Shown: positions 1 through 11,580, counted from the first letter of the stretch. The stretch: DNA of 64,000 nucleotides from Steinernema hermaphroditum (GCA_030435675.1 CM059623.1:2506012-2570011); one strand, 5' to 3'. Numbers and translations: made by a program. Notes: generated by a model not told the origin, from the letters alone.

Positions 1-162
1 CGACACCAACAAGAAGTATGTATCTTCTTTAAAACATGTCTATTTGTGTGTTTCAGCTGCGAGGCCTGGCAGAGTAAGCATGGATACTGTCAGATGAACT
101 TCTACCCTCTCGAACACAAGAAGACTAACTGCCGCAAGACCTGCAACTTGTGTCTCGTGTAG
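1..162 (+). CDS. ShKT-domain protein, 3' end only (partial)
   Basis: This is the last part of a secreted-type gene that begins upstream of the window. Bases 1-15 end one exon, a GT..TTTCAG intron covers 16-56, and the final exon runs 57-162 to a TAG stop. The joined frame reads DTNKNCEAWQSKHGYC and ends NCRKTCNLC-LV. The cysteine spacing, with C-x3-C-x2-C at the very end, is that of a ShKT domain, a small disulphide-rich fold common in nematode secreted proteins and metalloproteases. A polyadenylation signal AATAAA lies at 218-223, supporting the end of the transcript. The rest of the protein is outside the window, so its function cannot be named. Confidence 0.8.
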   Translation, partial: RHQQEVCIFFKTCLFVCFSCEAWQSKHGYCQMNFYPLEHKKTNCRKTCNLCLV

Positions 163-1512
163 AAACGTTTCACAAATGCTTACATTTGGGGTCCTTTTGT
201 TGGGTTGTACATTCTTGAATAAAACTGCCAATCGTCTTAGTTGCACACACCAAGCGATAGAAAGAGACACCTAACAGAGTGATACCACCTGCGTGGAAGA
301 AACACGATGTTCCAATCAATGTGTTCAAGGTCGCCACACAAATCGCAACGGAACAATCTTAAAAAGCATCAGCAATTTCTGAGCCACGACCGAAATGATA
401 ACCCTATTCTACATAGTTTACTTGTGGTCTAATGAGAGGAGGAGCCATCCAAAATAAAATCCCAAAATCTCATCAACCAAATCTTGTTACATTTACAGCA
501 ACTCCAAACGCCTCTCCATTCAGTGGTCAAACCAGCAACCCAAAGAACTAGTTATGGCCTATGTGGCTGATGGATTCCACAGATTTCTCCTCTATTTGAG
601 CACTAATCTGAACGCATTATGGAGTTGATTCGGAAGTTCAATATGTTGTTGGTGGGTGACATTTGAAGAACGCTGACATGTTTGCGGTGATTAGAGCCGT
701 TTACTGTGGCCGTAAGTATTCGCTTCGGCTCGAAGCCGTTCCCAGAGGCTTTTAGGGAAGGGGAGGGAATCTTTAGGTTCGAAAGTCGATGTAGTTTCAT
801 TTGGAAATCAAAGCACCCAAAAAAGATTTTTGAGATGTTTCACAAAATGGATGAGAGGAAGTGATGGGTAATAAGCACATCTGGTTCATCGCACAGCGCC
901 GACCCCGACGCTATCCGATGCAGTTCTTCGCCGCTTCAACGCCAACCGATAGCATCACCTACTTCATCCTCTAGAAGTCGAAAACACCAGGAAGTCGCAG
1001 TTCCAACGTCTGGTTAAGAAGAACCGACTCCACCCGCGCCACCACATGAATCCGAAACTCGCTATAACTTCAAAGTCAAAGTCAACAGCCCTCTCTGATT
1101 GCGTAGATCAGCCATCGCTATGCCTCCTAATTCAACCACTACAGAAGCTCACCCGTCTACACCGCTCCAATGTCCAGATCCCACTTCGCTTACTGTGTTC
1201 CATTGCTGCTCCTTCGGATCAGCCTTCTTCAGAGTTACGACGCCCGCGCAAACCAATGTGGTTGTTGCGCTCTGTTCGGATGTCTCCAGCTCCATCGAAC
1301 AAGGGAATTACATCCGACATGTTGCTCTTAGTAACAAAGCGCATTTACATAGATCGGAAATCGGCAATTGCTCTCATAGCTTTCGCTGATGGCAAATGTG
1401 GCGCCGTCGTTATAAACGTATGGGTGGAAAAGACTCTAATGGGTCCTCGAGCTATAAAGGACAGCGTCCATTTGCATTTCTCTTTATCACTTTCTATGTC
1501 ATGTTATTGTAG
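163..1512. other. Intergenic region without a convincing gene
   Basis: After the ShKT gene's AATAAA (218-223) I see no gene up to 1513. Overlapping open frames at about 1046-1552 and 1099-1389 have low-complexity Ser/Arg/Leu-rich translations and no domain, and are probably noncoding or decayed repeat. Around 985-1035 there is an AAACACCAGGAAGTCGCAG-like segment resembling segments near 6030 and 63815. The end of the region holds the promoter of the next gene. Confidence 0.5.
1453..1458 (+). promoter_or_regulatory. TATA box of the lectin-like gene
   Basis: The sequence TATAAAGG occurs 60 bp upstream of the ATG at 1513. The position fits a core promoter for a gene with a short 5' UTR and no obvious trans-splice acceptor immediately before the start. 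Confidence 0.5.
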
Positions 1513-2402
1513 ATGGAGAGTAAAGGGACCGTTCTTCTTCTCTTCCTTATAACATCGTTCTTCGCTGGCTTTACGCCATCTTCAGCCAATTTGTACGTCC
1601 GGCAGATTCCCAACAATCTCATTGTCAGTTCAAACGCCAGCAAAGAACTTTCCAATGTGACGTCTTACAAAGACTGTGCGGAAAGTTGGGCAGAAGAGGA
1701 CCTAATTGCTTTCAACTACAATAGTACCTTAAAGGAATGCTTTGGCTACAAGTTCATCCTCAAGATGAAGAAAGGATCAGGTTCCGAAACATCGTACCTT
1801 TTAACATCTTCTTCGGAAGATAAATGCCAAGGCGATGTCATGGCGGATTTGGAGAATAGATGTATGTTTTAAGAAATTAAATCGTACTATGATCTGAGTT
1901 CAGTAGAATGCATGAGTCCGTTTACTATGATTCGGACAAAGCACTCAGTTGCCTGCTACTACATGATGAAGAAAGAAGAATATACGGTAGGTTGACTTGA
2001 ATGGAATACCGATGTCAATTGTATTTTATAGCAATACGAAAACATAAGTCGATTTAACTACTTAGCAGCTTGCCAAAGAATGTTCCCTTATTCCCTTTCT
2101 GCTTCGATTTTGAGCCAAGAGGAGAACGACTTAATCAGTTAGACATGATTTGCATTTACAATTTTCTTTTAACTTTAGCGAAAACCTTCCAGCCCGAAAT
2201 GCATGATGGGCTGCGTGGATTGAAGATAGGACTCATAACATATGAGAACAAGTTTTGGACTGATAGTAGCGCATACAATTTCAGTCTTCTGTTGCCAAGA
2301 TCACAACAAAATATAAAGCCCTGCTGCACTTCAAAGTGTTTTCATGCAATGCTCTATTGGAACGATAAAGGAGGTGGTGTAGCAAAGAATATCGATGTAT
2401 AA
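1513..2402 (+). CDS. Secreted PAN-like / C-type-lectin-like protein, 253 aa
   Basis: Four exons join in frame: 1513-1861, 1904-1986, 2032-2137 and 2179-2402, with introns of 41-45 nt. The last donor is GTTAGA, a weak site. The protein starts with a signal peptide (residues 1-25, VLLLFLITSFFAGF core). Residues about 30-120 carry spaced cysteines and several N-x-S/T sites and resemble a PAN/apple-like module. The second half has the look of a C-type lectin-like domain: a conserved CYY start, an A-x2-C helix, LRGLKIGL, FWTDSS and a final cysteine followed by WND. Canonical sugar-binding EPN/QPD is not seen, so carbohydrate binding is not shown. Nematode lectin-like proteins of this kind are secreted and often intestinal. 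The fold assignment is by eye. Confidence 0.65.
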
Positions 2403-2581
2403 AGTGTCAGAAGTTTCAGCCTTCTGGAGAGCGGCAGATCTTGACCATCGTGAACTCCTCTGCAAATACACAATATGGAACAAGCTTTAGTCGTCCACTG
2501 ATGACCGGCTAACTTCTTCTTCTCACTGAATTTGTGATTCTGAAGTTTGAGCTGTGCAAATAAAAGCAATTCAAAACAATG

Positions 2582-2668
2582 CTCCAACCAGCCGGATTCG
2601 AACCAGCGACCTAAGGATATCTGACCAACACTACAGTCCTCCGCTCTACCAACTGAGCTATGGTTGGA
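2582..2668 (-). tRNA. tRNA-Tyr(GTA) with intron
   Basis: On the minus strand the sequence folds as a tRNA: acceptor TCCAACC pairs with GGTTGGA, the D arm is AGCTCAGTTGGTAGAGC, the anticodon region is GGACTGTAG, and the T arm is GGTTCGAATCC. About 12 nt lie between the G after the anticodon and ATCCTTAGGTC, as expected for the intron of eukaryotic tRNA-Tyr. The discriminator base reads as G rather than the usual A, which is odd for tyrosine and could mean a degenerate copy. Confidence 0.85.
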
Positions 2669-3411
2669 CGCTTCCCTGGACATGGACGATCGTACATGAT
2701 ACTGTGAAATATTATGTGTTTTCAGTGTAGAGGATACACCAGTATCTTCTACACTGAACAGAACAACTAATGCAGACTCTGAAACCGTTGTGATTCGGAC
2801 ATGTGTCTAGCGATCTAAAAAGTTAAAACTGGGCGTCTACATCCCTTCTTTCCACACCTGGCGACACGACACAACTAGGGTTCCATTACTGGTCTTCGGA
2901 CTACTTCCCGGACTACATTTTTCTTCTTACAACAGGGCACTCTGCCACGACACGACATCTTGATAGTATTCCACGAAGACAAAATTCTGCACGTAACGAA
3001 CATCATTCAGTGGCTGAATTCTTGGAATTCCATACCCTTAAACGGCAACCCCCTTAACGATGTGTCCAATCCATCTTCCTAACCGCTATGTTTACGTACT
3101 GTAGCACCAGTACCACCCAAACTCCATCCATACCGTCATTCCGTCCATAGTCAGTACAACCGCTTCCTTGTTCAGCAGCACCACACCACTGTTTACTTGC
3201 AAACATCGCCACCAGCGCCGCCGCCACTCGAACCTGTTTCGTCTCCGCACCGTCTTAGGCCGGCGCGGGCTAACGCGCAACCGGTCCACACGCGACGGCG
3301 ACCTGTGGCCTGCGTCGCGCCGGGAGTTTTCCTTTCCCCCAATTAGCGCCAGGAGACGAAAACAATTACAATTGATTCCGAACGCCTCATCATCGCCCCG
3401 TTTCAGCGACC
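2669..3411. other. Intergenic region, no gene recognised
   Basis: No exon chain was found on either strand. The stretch 3100-3400 is GC-rich and reads as CpG-rich promoter or 5' UTR of the next gene. It ends in a pyrimidine tract and CCCGTTTCAG acceptor at about 3397-3406, just before the next ATG. Confidence 0.45.
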
Positions 3412-3648
3412 ATGGCCGCTCGTCTGAAGTGGACGACGTTCCTTTTGGCGTTGGTGGTCGTCTCGTGGAGGTGAGTCATCGGCCTCTTCTCATCTGACTC
3501 ACTCATGACCCTCTTATGTAGTTTTTATGCCGTTCTCGCCAAGAACCAGTCGTGTCAGGAGTTCCTGTGCTCGACAGGAAACGCCGCTTCCACTGGACAT
3601 GCCTACTGTAATAGCTGTGGAGATTGCGCCAGGTTGAAGAGAAAGTAG
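3412..3648 (+). CDS. Small secreted cysteine-rich peptide
   Basis: ATG at 3412 follows a strong splice acceptor (CCCGTTTCAG) by only 5 nt, which suggests spliced-leader trans-splicing and fixes the start. Exon 1 is 3412-3470 and exon 2 is 3522-3648, separated by a 51-nt intron. The first 28 or so residues form a signal peptide (TTFLLALVVVSWSFYAVLA). The mature part is short and ends with five cysteines (C-x4-C, then C-x2-C-x2-C) and a basic RLKRK tail. The stop TAG overlaps a possible GTAGGT donor, so a longer form cannot be excluded. No family was recognised. Confidence 0.6.
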
Positions 3649-4058
3649 GTTTTTTATGGTTCTATGTTCTACGCCGATGTTTGGAACGCTTTCTGTGGGA
3701 ATTTTCCGTTGGAATGTCATTATGACAACTGGTTGACAATCGGAGGTGAACAACAGTACTGTCTGGAAGGTGTCTGAAAGTTTGATCTCCACATCTTGAT
3801 GAGTGTACCTCTCAATATGACTGATTTTCGCTCTCAAGATATCCTTTAAATTTGAATCCAATCTTAAAACGCCACATAGCAAATGTTGAAAACAGACAAA
3901 AGTTGAAACAGCCGTGTTCAAGCGATTGCTTTCTGTCTGCATCAATCGGCCACATTCTCTTAAACATCGTTAAATAAGAGTACAACCGTCCTCTATGGTA
4001 CTGAAAGTGGATGTCGGTGTGCAAAATTATAGACGTCTATGGTGGTCTAGAGACAGAC

Positions 4059-4131
4059 GCCCGGTTAGCTCAGTCGGTAGAGCACCAGACTCTTAATCTG
4101 GCTGTCGCGGGTTCGAGCCCCGCATCGGGCT
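4059..4131 (+). tRNA. tRNA-Lys(CTT)
   Basis: A complete cloverleaf can be read: acceptor GCCCGGT, D arm AGCTCAGTCGGTAGAGC, anticodon stem-loop CCAGACTCTTAATCTGG with anticodon CTT, T arm GCGGGTTCGAGCCCCGC and acceptor 3' strand ending CGGGC. A T-rich run (ATCTTTTTCTC) just downstream fits a Pol III terminator. Confidence 0.95.
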
Positions 4132-4744
4132 AATCTTTTTCTCTTCTGCAAACTGCAATTAAACGCCTATCTTTGAAATTTAATAACTTCTGTGTGTTCC
4201 AACTTTTTAAAACATTTAACACTAGGGATGCACCCGGTTTCGGCTGTAATAATTGAAGAACAAGATAACTTCATTATTGATGTTGCACTTTGGGGGAATT
4301 TTCCACAAAATGTCTTTGTTTTGACATGTAACAAAAAAATGTAAGCGTACTTCTCCAGAAAATGAAACAGGCAAATGACATGCATATATACTTGGGCCTT
4401 TCATTTTTATCCCTAGCGATCGTCCAATTGCTGCCTTTGAGATTCGTCCAATGATTTGAGTGAGCAGTCGTTCTTGGCAGAGCTGACGGATTCCAGATTT
4501 CGGATTCGGATTATCCGAGTTCCAATCCGAACCGCCAGCTCTGCTCTTGGCTGTCATTGTTGGTTGTTGGCGCAATGATCGTCCCGTTCCAATCCGTCGT
4601 GGCTGGCGTAGAACGTAAGCCGGATCTCGGATACAGTCTTTTCATGCACACACCGATCGGATAGCTGCTTTCGACTACGGCGTCGTACTATGTTCCGAAG
4701 AAGACACGAAGAAGGGTGATCTATGACGATACAAGCAGTGGTGA

Positions 4745-4822
4745 TCAGGGTTGTGCGGAACAATGCGTGTGTCCGGAACCGGAAGAAACGGCTCGAGGCG
4801 GGTTCGAATCCACCCTGATTTC
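4745..4822 (+). repeat. Degenerate tRNA-like segment, copy 1 of an inverted pair
   Basis: The segment contains GTTGTGCGGAA..GAACCGGAAGAA..GGCTCGAGGCGGGTTCGAATCC. The last part looks like a tRNA T arm. A closely related segment lies on the opposite strand at about 4984-5060. No cloverleaf with a clear anticodon can be built, so this is either a decayed long-variable-arm tRNA or a tRNA-derived repeat. Confidence 0.5.
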
Positions 4823-4983
4823 GGATTCGGATTATCCGAGTTCCATTTATATCTATCTCTATCTTCAGTCATTTTCATTTGACACTACATAGTCGCAAAG
4901 TTTTTCTTCTGTCTATTTATGTCAAAAGAAAAACTATGTTAATAAAATGGCTGTCTTAAACCGGCGATAAAAATGTTTGGCCT

Positions 4984-5060
4984 CAGGGGGGATTCGAACC
5001 CGCCTCGAGCCGATTCTTCCGGTTCCGACTTCCGGATTACTTCCGCACAACCCTGGTGGT
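4984..5060 (-). repeat. Degenerate tRNA-like segment, copy 2 of an inverted pair
   Basis: On the minus strand this reads as a diverged copy of 4745-4822, including the GGCTCGAGGCGGGTTCGAA T-arm-like block and the CAGGGTTGTGCGGAA block. The two copies face away from each other about 160 bp apart. Confidence 0.5.
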
Positions 5061-6197
5061 GATATATGCTACTACGGTGATCAATGGTTCTTCGTTGTGC
5101 ATCATAAAATATCTTAGATGGTGAATGCTATTGATTCAAGAGTAAATGTAACTAATGATGATGCATACGCACATAACACTTCTTTTTGAAATGTTCCATG
5201 AGCCCTTTGCTTAATTGACATCGTAAAACATGTTTCTTGCTGTGGCATTATCAAATTTAGAGAACGTGCTCGTTACTCGTGTTCTTCGGCAAACAAAAAC
5301 AGATCTAAATTAGGAAGTTCTGTCATTTGGAAACACTTCTGCATCAGTAACCTGATATCGATCAATCACCCAAATCTATCTTTTTGCAAGTGACCTGTCA
5401 CGAAACGTATGGAACATTCCCAGTGCGCAGCGCAATGCTGGTTTCCAAAGTTTCATGATCATAAAGTGCAAATGGAGGGCAATTAATGTGCAAAAAGTAT
5501 CGAAAAAGTGTAGGAACTCTGAGAACGATGCTATGGATCTCTTCTTGTAAATCTTCAGTATGTGCTGGACATGTTAAGCACTCTATTCTGTACACACGCC
5601 CAAACACATCATGAACGAGTCTGCATTAGAAGGATAGTCAAGCTAAGATAAATCATCGAATTCTTTACCAGCCTATCCTTATAACAAAAGAACCGAAGTT
5701 GTCAATCGAGGCAGCCTATGTAATGTTAGAGAGTTCCAAAGAAGACGAGCCACAATGAACGCAGGCTAATCAGACCGGAAAATCGCACTTTTATGGACAA
5801 GTCTAAGCCGGCCTCATTGGTGATGAAATGAAAGATCCTAGTCTATTCCTGGAACGGAATTTGTCAATCCAGACAACACATTGCCCTCCATTTTCACTTT
5901 ATGATAGACTAGGATCTTTAATTTATGTCCCAATCGCTCTCTCTGAAGTTTGATCGAATGAGTTCGAGTTCGATCGTTCGTTCTTGGCCCTTCGCGTTGT
6001 CCCCAATGATGGTTCCGCATCCTAGAAGGCCTGAAACACCAGGGTTACCGTAGTCCCATTCACCTGACCAAGAATACCTTCATCACACAAGAATAGACTA
6101 GATTCGTACAGATCTTCCTTGTATAGAGAAACTCAACTTCGAGTCATACAAAGTCATTACTGATAATGTTCATAGAATGTGAAGCCGTTTGTTAAGC

Positions 6198-8128
6198 ATG
6201 CCTTCCCTAGTAACACACGCCGGCAATGAGGCTAATTTGCGCTCTGTTGTCCTATCCACGTTCCTAATGGGTTTGACATTTTCCAGGCCAGTTCAGGGTT
6301 GTTCGTACCCCCGCTCTTCCATTCCAAAAGCCGGAAACCGGCGTGTCACTTATTCGCTATCTAATCTCCCCGGGAATGTGATTCACGCATCCTCTCAGGA
6401 GATTGTAGCACAGCTTATCCACGAGTCGGATTTCATGGCGGATTGTCCGAGGTGCTTAATCCGACTTTGGCTTTGTTTTTCATGGCGTACGCACTGACAA
6501 GATTATATATCAGAAGAATTCGTCGAAATCTATGAAATTTTGAAGAAAGCACCTGACCTGAATCATACAGCCAAAAGTACCGATTTAAGACGATCAAGAA
6601 CCTCTTAGCTTAGGCTCACTTTAAAACTTTAGTCAAATCAATCTCGATTGCAGCTACTGTGTGCAGTCCACAAATCGATGTGAGTGTCTGAACTCAATAC
6701 CGTACTCCTGTACCCTTTGGCAGCCCAATGCCACACACCAAGGGGACCGACACACCTTCTGTTTCGTCGGTAAGCTATCCAAAGCTGTCTATCTATAGTC
6801 ACAAACTTGTTCAGCCACTAATTACCTCCCCGCACCTCGAGCTCGGCATCGTGGCCGCGCCGTTGAGGTCGTCGTCGACCGTTTCTTCGAAGAAGAAGAC
6901 AACAAGCCCTACCAGTACTCTGATCTTCTTCTCTACGCCGAGTTCCCGGTCGATGAGCCACACTGGTGCGACGACGAGATCCTCCCGACGCGTCTCATCA
7001 ACGACACTCGCTGCCTCATCTTCATCCGTATGCTCATGCCCACCATCGACTTCCAGGGCGAACCCAACGATGTGGGTTACGGTAGCGGGACGAGCACATT
7101 GAGCGTTTTGTTCAGCCCTTCTACTACGACGATCAGACGCCAATGTCGGTGTCCTTCTCGACAGATCTGCTCAAAACGAGCAAATATGTGAAGTTCTGGT
7201 ATGAGGTGACGGCCAAGTGGTCTGTTCGTCTGCCGCAGACGAACCAGCCCGTCTCGTTCAAGTTTCATCAGTATTCGCAGCTGGCGCAGCTCCCTTTGAA
7301 TGGTCCAGGCATGTAAAGAGATTTATAAGTCACACGGTAGAGGGAAAAAGGAACCCTGGTTGCTTGTAAGATACCCTTATAACACGCATATCGGCAGACA
7401 CATAGACAGACACTTCAGTGTCTAGAATGGATTTTATATAACACCACCATAATCTTCGCTACCGTAATCTCCAATTGCAGTGCTGGAGAGGATCACTAAG
7501 CGCATGGACATAGAAGTCGAGGAGAACAGCACGGCGGTCCCGATCGCAGCACCGGAAGAAGGCGAGGTCATCGGCTTGAACTCCACCGCTACCGTAGGCA
7601 AACTCGTCCAGGCCGTCCACAACATCATCACCGGAAACTTTACGCAAGAAGCCGAGCTGATTGCCACGATTCCTCCGGAGACACAGGTGGCTATAAGCAG
7701 AGACGTCTCAGTGGAACCAGAAGAAGCGGAGATCCCCGTTCCGACGACGACTACCGTATCCCCAACCACTGACGGGACGATTCTGGCCATGGGGCACATA
7801 GTCCGGCCTACCTATCATGCGCCAATGGCACTCGAAGGGCATGACCTCGAAGAAAGCGCCACCGTAAATGTAATCCTGCTGTTTAGACTAGACTAGACAC
7901 GTCATTTAGACATGGGGAGAAGACGTCAACCAGGCAGGAATCTACTCGGACTACTTCGAGGAGCACCTCTACTGGTGGGTGGCACTTGTGGTGACGCTCC
8001 TCACATGTAGCTGTCTCGTCGTCACCTTCTTCTTCTGCGTCGTCAGAAACTCCAACCGCGACGAACCCCAACGACTAGGAAACGACCCGGAACACGACCC
8101 CAACGTTCGACTAATGGGAAACCGATGA
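6198..8128 (+). CDS. Type I single-pass membrane protein, 473 aa, unknown family
   Basis: Six exons give one open frame: 6198-6451, 6654-6769, 6815-7071, 7116-7308, 7481-7863 and 7910-8128. Near the start, residues 15-30 (SVVLSTFLMGLTFS) look like a signal peptide. A cysteine-rich stretch follows (CPSYC..CEC..C..C around residues 80-125), then a beta-rich ectodomain with tryptophans and N-glycosylation sites, and an acidic Pro/Thr-rich stalk. A transmembrane helix (YWWVALVVTLLTCSCLVV) precedes a roughly 45-residue Arg/Asp-rich cytoplasmic tail. The donor of the fourth intron is non-standard: either AG|GCATGT (GC-AG class) at 7309 or a weak GTCCAG five bases earlier. I do not recognise the family. 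The role is probably at the cell surface or in the secretory pathway. Confidence 0.65.
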
Positions 8129-8288
8129 GACGTCGCCATATCAGATCCCGAAACCATATACCAAATCCTGAACATGTTTAGAAATTTAACCGAAATATTT
8201 AAAGCACAAAACAACAATGCAAAGTGCAGAAACATACACGTACATGTAAGGCATCTGGGGAGCGACAGTGAGACGTTCTGAAAGCTTC

Positions 8289-10004
8289 CTAGTTCTGGAG
8301 TTCGTAGTCGAAGGGTTCGAACTCGTCGTCGAGCTTCAGATATCCCACGTAGAACTGCCCGACGGAACGCAGGGTGGGGGGCAGCGAGTTCGCTCGCTCG
8401 AGAAGGAGCTCGACGAGTCGAAGGACACAGGACAGCGGGACGTCAACCAAACCGACGCTCGCATCTTCTCCGTTGGCGCGAGGGTCACTGAAATCAGGCA
8501 TTCTAGAGATACCTCCAATGATGGAGGCTAACCTAAGGGCGGTGCTTTCATCGAAGATCTTGAAGAGCATCTTCAGTGCGGGGAAAGGAGAGGACATCTT
8601 CTTCTCGGACTCTTCCCCTTCTGATCCACTGGGGGACACCTGTACGGGTTCGGCCTCGGTTTCCGCGCCGCTCTGACTATTCTGTGGCTTTGACTTTCGC
8701 CGACGACGACGTTTGGACTTCGAACCTGACGCTACGTTCTCCTTGTCACATTCTGGTTCGCTAGCTGACGTAGGATCTCCTTCTTTTTCCTTCGCTGAGC
8801 CTTCTAGTACGCCTTTGGTCATGATGACGTAGGATTCAAGTAGCCACAACTGCAATTCCATAGATCAGTAAAGCGTCTTAAGCCTTCTCACTGACCAAAA
8901 GATACGGCCTTTTATCGTATGTTCGAACAACCAATTTGAGTGACGACTGGCCTTCACACTGAGAGAGGAGCATCCATGCGAAGAAACGGTCGTCGAAGCG
9001 GAATCTGCGAAAAAATTCCATATCAAAACAGCACGTGGGCAACTATCTGACCTTCTGTCGAAATAGAGAAACGCGTCGGGACTCTTTGCGCTTCCAACGG
9101 ATAATCTTGTGGCCATCGTGTGGAATAAGCAAATGTTTTTGAACCCTAAAAGATCGACATAGCACATCGAAGACCGAGCAGCGACGAACTCTTGTCAAGT
9201 CGTCCGATCTGCTGTGTGCATTTGTGGCACGTGATGATGCCATTGTCGACGTCGATCTTGTCTCCTCTCGCCTGCATCGCCTCCTTCAGAACCATGAAGA
9301 AAGTCGGCGATACAACCACCCGCTTCTTCGTTGGGAACCACTGCGACTGCACCATCTTGCGATCTTCTTCTGTCAGATCGTGAGTTCCGCCGCATTTATT
9401 ACTGCCCCCACAGCAGTGACCGCAGAAGTACTCCATCTCTGGCGTCGTGTGCAAGTAGTCATCGGTTTTAATGGAGGCGAGGACGAACTGCCTACAACAG
9501 CGACAGTTTCACGCTAGATCCACTATCCACAGAGAAATACCCAGGTTCAGAAGAGAAGATCAGGTGCTGGCAGTTGAAACACTGCAGTCGGAAAGACTTG
9601 TCTTTCGCCTGTTCGACCAAATCGTCGGCTGAGAATTCGTTGGCTATGTCCTGCTCCAGCTGGTAGAAGTTCTTGGGCAGCGTTCGCAGCCCGATGACTT
9701 GCGCTCCGACCTTGCATATGAGCAGACGCTGCTTGTCGGCGAACGCCACCGCACTGACAGTCCTCGGCTGCAGCGCGATTCCACGGAAGTGGGCATCAGG
9801 CAGCTCTGCGTCGCTGTCCAATTCTTCGGGGCCAACGCTGATGAACTCCATCGCCTTCGGCATCAGACGGAGCAGCTCCACCGGCGTCTTCGTCACCTCC
9901 GTGGCACCCTTATTAGGGGGTGGACAGTCGACGAAGACGGACGCCGTTTGACAGCGCGGCTTCATCTCCACCAGGAAGCTCCTATCGCCCCACGTTTCGA
10001 TCAT
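8289..10004 (-). CDS. UBE3D-like E3 ubiquitin-protein ligase
   Basis: Minus-strand gene with ATG at 10004 and TAG at 8289. Exons lie roughly at 10004-9524, 9480-9215, 9152-9053 and 9003-8289, the last itself split near 8850-8880. The first exon holds the N-terminal half of the HECT_2-type domain. Next comes a segment with FVLASIKT and CGHCCGG..C-x2-C, corresponding to the zinc-binding middle of UBE3D. The C-terminus (LPPTLRSVGQFYVGYLKL) closely resembles the human UBE3D end. An inserted basic KSKRRRRRKSK stretch and acidic Ser-rich linker sit between. UBE3D family proteins bind E2 enzymes and, in mammals, have been linked to cyclin B and CPSF73. A TTTCAG acceptor two bases before the ATG suggests trans-splicing. 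Exon borders are approximate. Confidence 0.8.
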
Positions 10005-11580
10005 ATCTGAAAGAGATCGGATTTAAGCGTTTTGAAGAAAGCTTATGGTGAATACAAGACCGCGACATCACAATAAATCATCGATTTCGTCCCGTGATGG
10101 TGGCGTCGCGCGGAGCCGATCGTCGGCAGAATAAGAAGCGGTGGAGACGGCGGCAGCGACGACAACACAGACGGTCTAAAGACCGTTGGCGGCGCGAGGA
10201 GACATCCTCCTCCTCCGAGCAACGGCCAGTGACCGAAGATCGCATTAGAGCCAGCCAGCCGAGATTTCAGCCGCCGTCGGAATATTGAAATCGCTTGAAT
10301 TTACGGCACTCTCCAGACGCGTTTTCATCGAGGGTGGGCTCACCGAGAGGCGCGCGCAGACGTGCAAAAACTGGTTAGAAAGGCGCCGCTGACCGTTGCG
10401 TCCAGACGTGTCTAGACAGCGTCCAGTCTGGCGGCAGGGGGAGGCGACTACGATATCCATTTGGACGAGGGACGCAAGTCCAAACGCCTTCGACCAGAGC
10501 GTTCAAAGGAAGAACCACTTAATAATAAACGTGATGACCTTTTGTCTAGACATAAAGGAGCAATTTGACGGTGATCACAATCTTATCTCATCCAGACTAG
10601 ACACGACACGGTTATTCCGCCTTTCGCAAGCAGCTGAACCGGTCGGTTTGACAGATTGCACTCCTAAACACGTGCGACCTTCGAACAAAAACAAAGCTGA
10701 CCGCTCAATGTGACTGAAATGTTCGAGCGCGACAGAAGTTTGTGAAGAAGAGCACCCAAAAGGCGCGATGGAAACGCTAACAAACAAATGCAAAAATCGA
10801 AAGGAGCGTTGTTGTCCAATGGCGCAAATATTTGTGTCTGCGCGGGAGGAAATTTATGGGATAAACACAAACAAGGCGGAGAGGCATAAATATACGGCGC
10901 GCGAAGGGTGAAATGGCGTCAAATTTGCTGTCTGCTGAGGGTTCCAAACTCGCAGAGTGCAAATTTAGCAAGAAAGTTCGGTCTATGTCTGACTAGGCAA
11001 TTGAGATAACCTTAAAATTTGTAAAATTTGCAAACATTTCGGAAATCGGAACAATGAAATCACTGGCGTTCTGCACGCGCTTGCAGCCTGCTACAATCGC
11101 GACAAGACCGCGGACGTCTGAGAGCGTTGTCTGGATTGCCTACGGCTTGTCTGAAAGGAGAAATCAAATGACTAGCCTGTATTCACTACTTCCCTGAACA
11201 CTGTCTAGACATCGCGCTTTTCTCGAATTTCACGTTCCTCGAAACGAAAAGCAAAACAACTTGTTTGTCGCTCGGATTCTCAGTAAATAATCAGTCAGAA
11301 AGCGATATACAAAGGCGAGAATAGCGAGAAATGCGCACAAATGGGACTGAGAAATGATCATTTTGTGTCGGAGTATTTCCCTTTTGACCCAAGCACTTTT
11401 CCGCTCAGAAACTAGCATCAGAATTCCACAGCTTCGCCGTTCTTCGAGGAACCCCTTAACTTGATGCAAAACTATGGAGAAAAACGCCACAAAGCCGGAG
11501 AGTCCCATCAAACACTTAGAGCTCTAAGGAAGTCGATTAATCTATTGTAGAAGCAATGAATACGAAAAATTGAACACATA
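10005..11580. other. Intergenic region, no gene recognised
   Basis: No exon chain with domains was found. The open frame at 10094-10288 is Arg-rich low complexity and likely spurious. Several GTCTAGAC-like motifs occur (near 10411, 10546, 10591 and 11205). Confidence 0.5.

Larger units (their letters stand above)
3649..6197. other. Intergenic repeat-rich region around tRNA-Lys
   Basis: Apart from tRNA-Lys I find no gene. The stretch holds a perfect 27-29 bp direct repeat (GATTTCGGATTCGG..GAGTTCCA) at 4494-4522 and 4818-4846, and an inverted pair of degenerate tRNA-like segments near 4745-4820 and 4984-5060. It also has a CACCAGGG-containing segment near 6030 related to sequence at 63815. Open frames here are short and lack domains. 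Confidence 0.5.

Noticed and set aside
1046..1552. Plus-strand open frame of 168 codons
   Set aside because: Low-complexity sequence, overlaps the promoter and start of the lectin-like gene, and has no domain.
6500..6640. Extra exon at 6520-6640 reading EEFVEIYEILKK in the membrane-protein gene
   Set aside because: It needs a 27-nt intron and a mismatched phase; splicing 6451 directly to 6654 works in frame.
7072..7115. Apparent frameshift in the unknown membrane protein around 7072-7100
   Set aside because: A 44-nt intron with donor GTGGGT and acceptor TTGTTCAG restores the frame.
9053..9523. Ultra-short introns of 25 and 29 nt in the UBE3D-like gene
   Set aside because: Alternative donors (GTGGAT and GTTCGT) give 43- and 44-nt introns with the same reading frames, which fit the usual size here.
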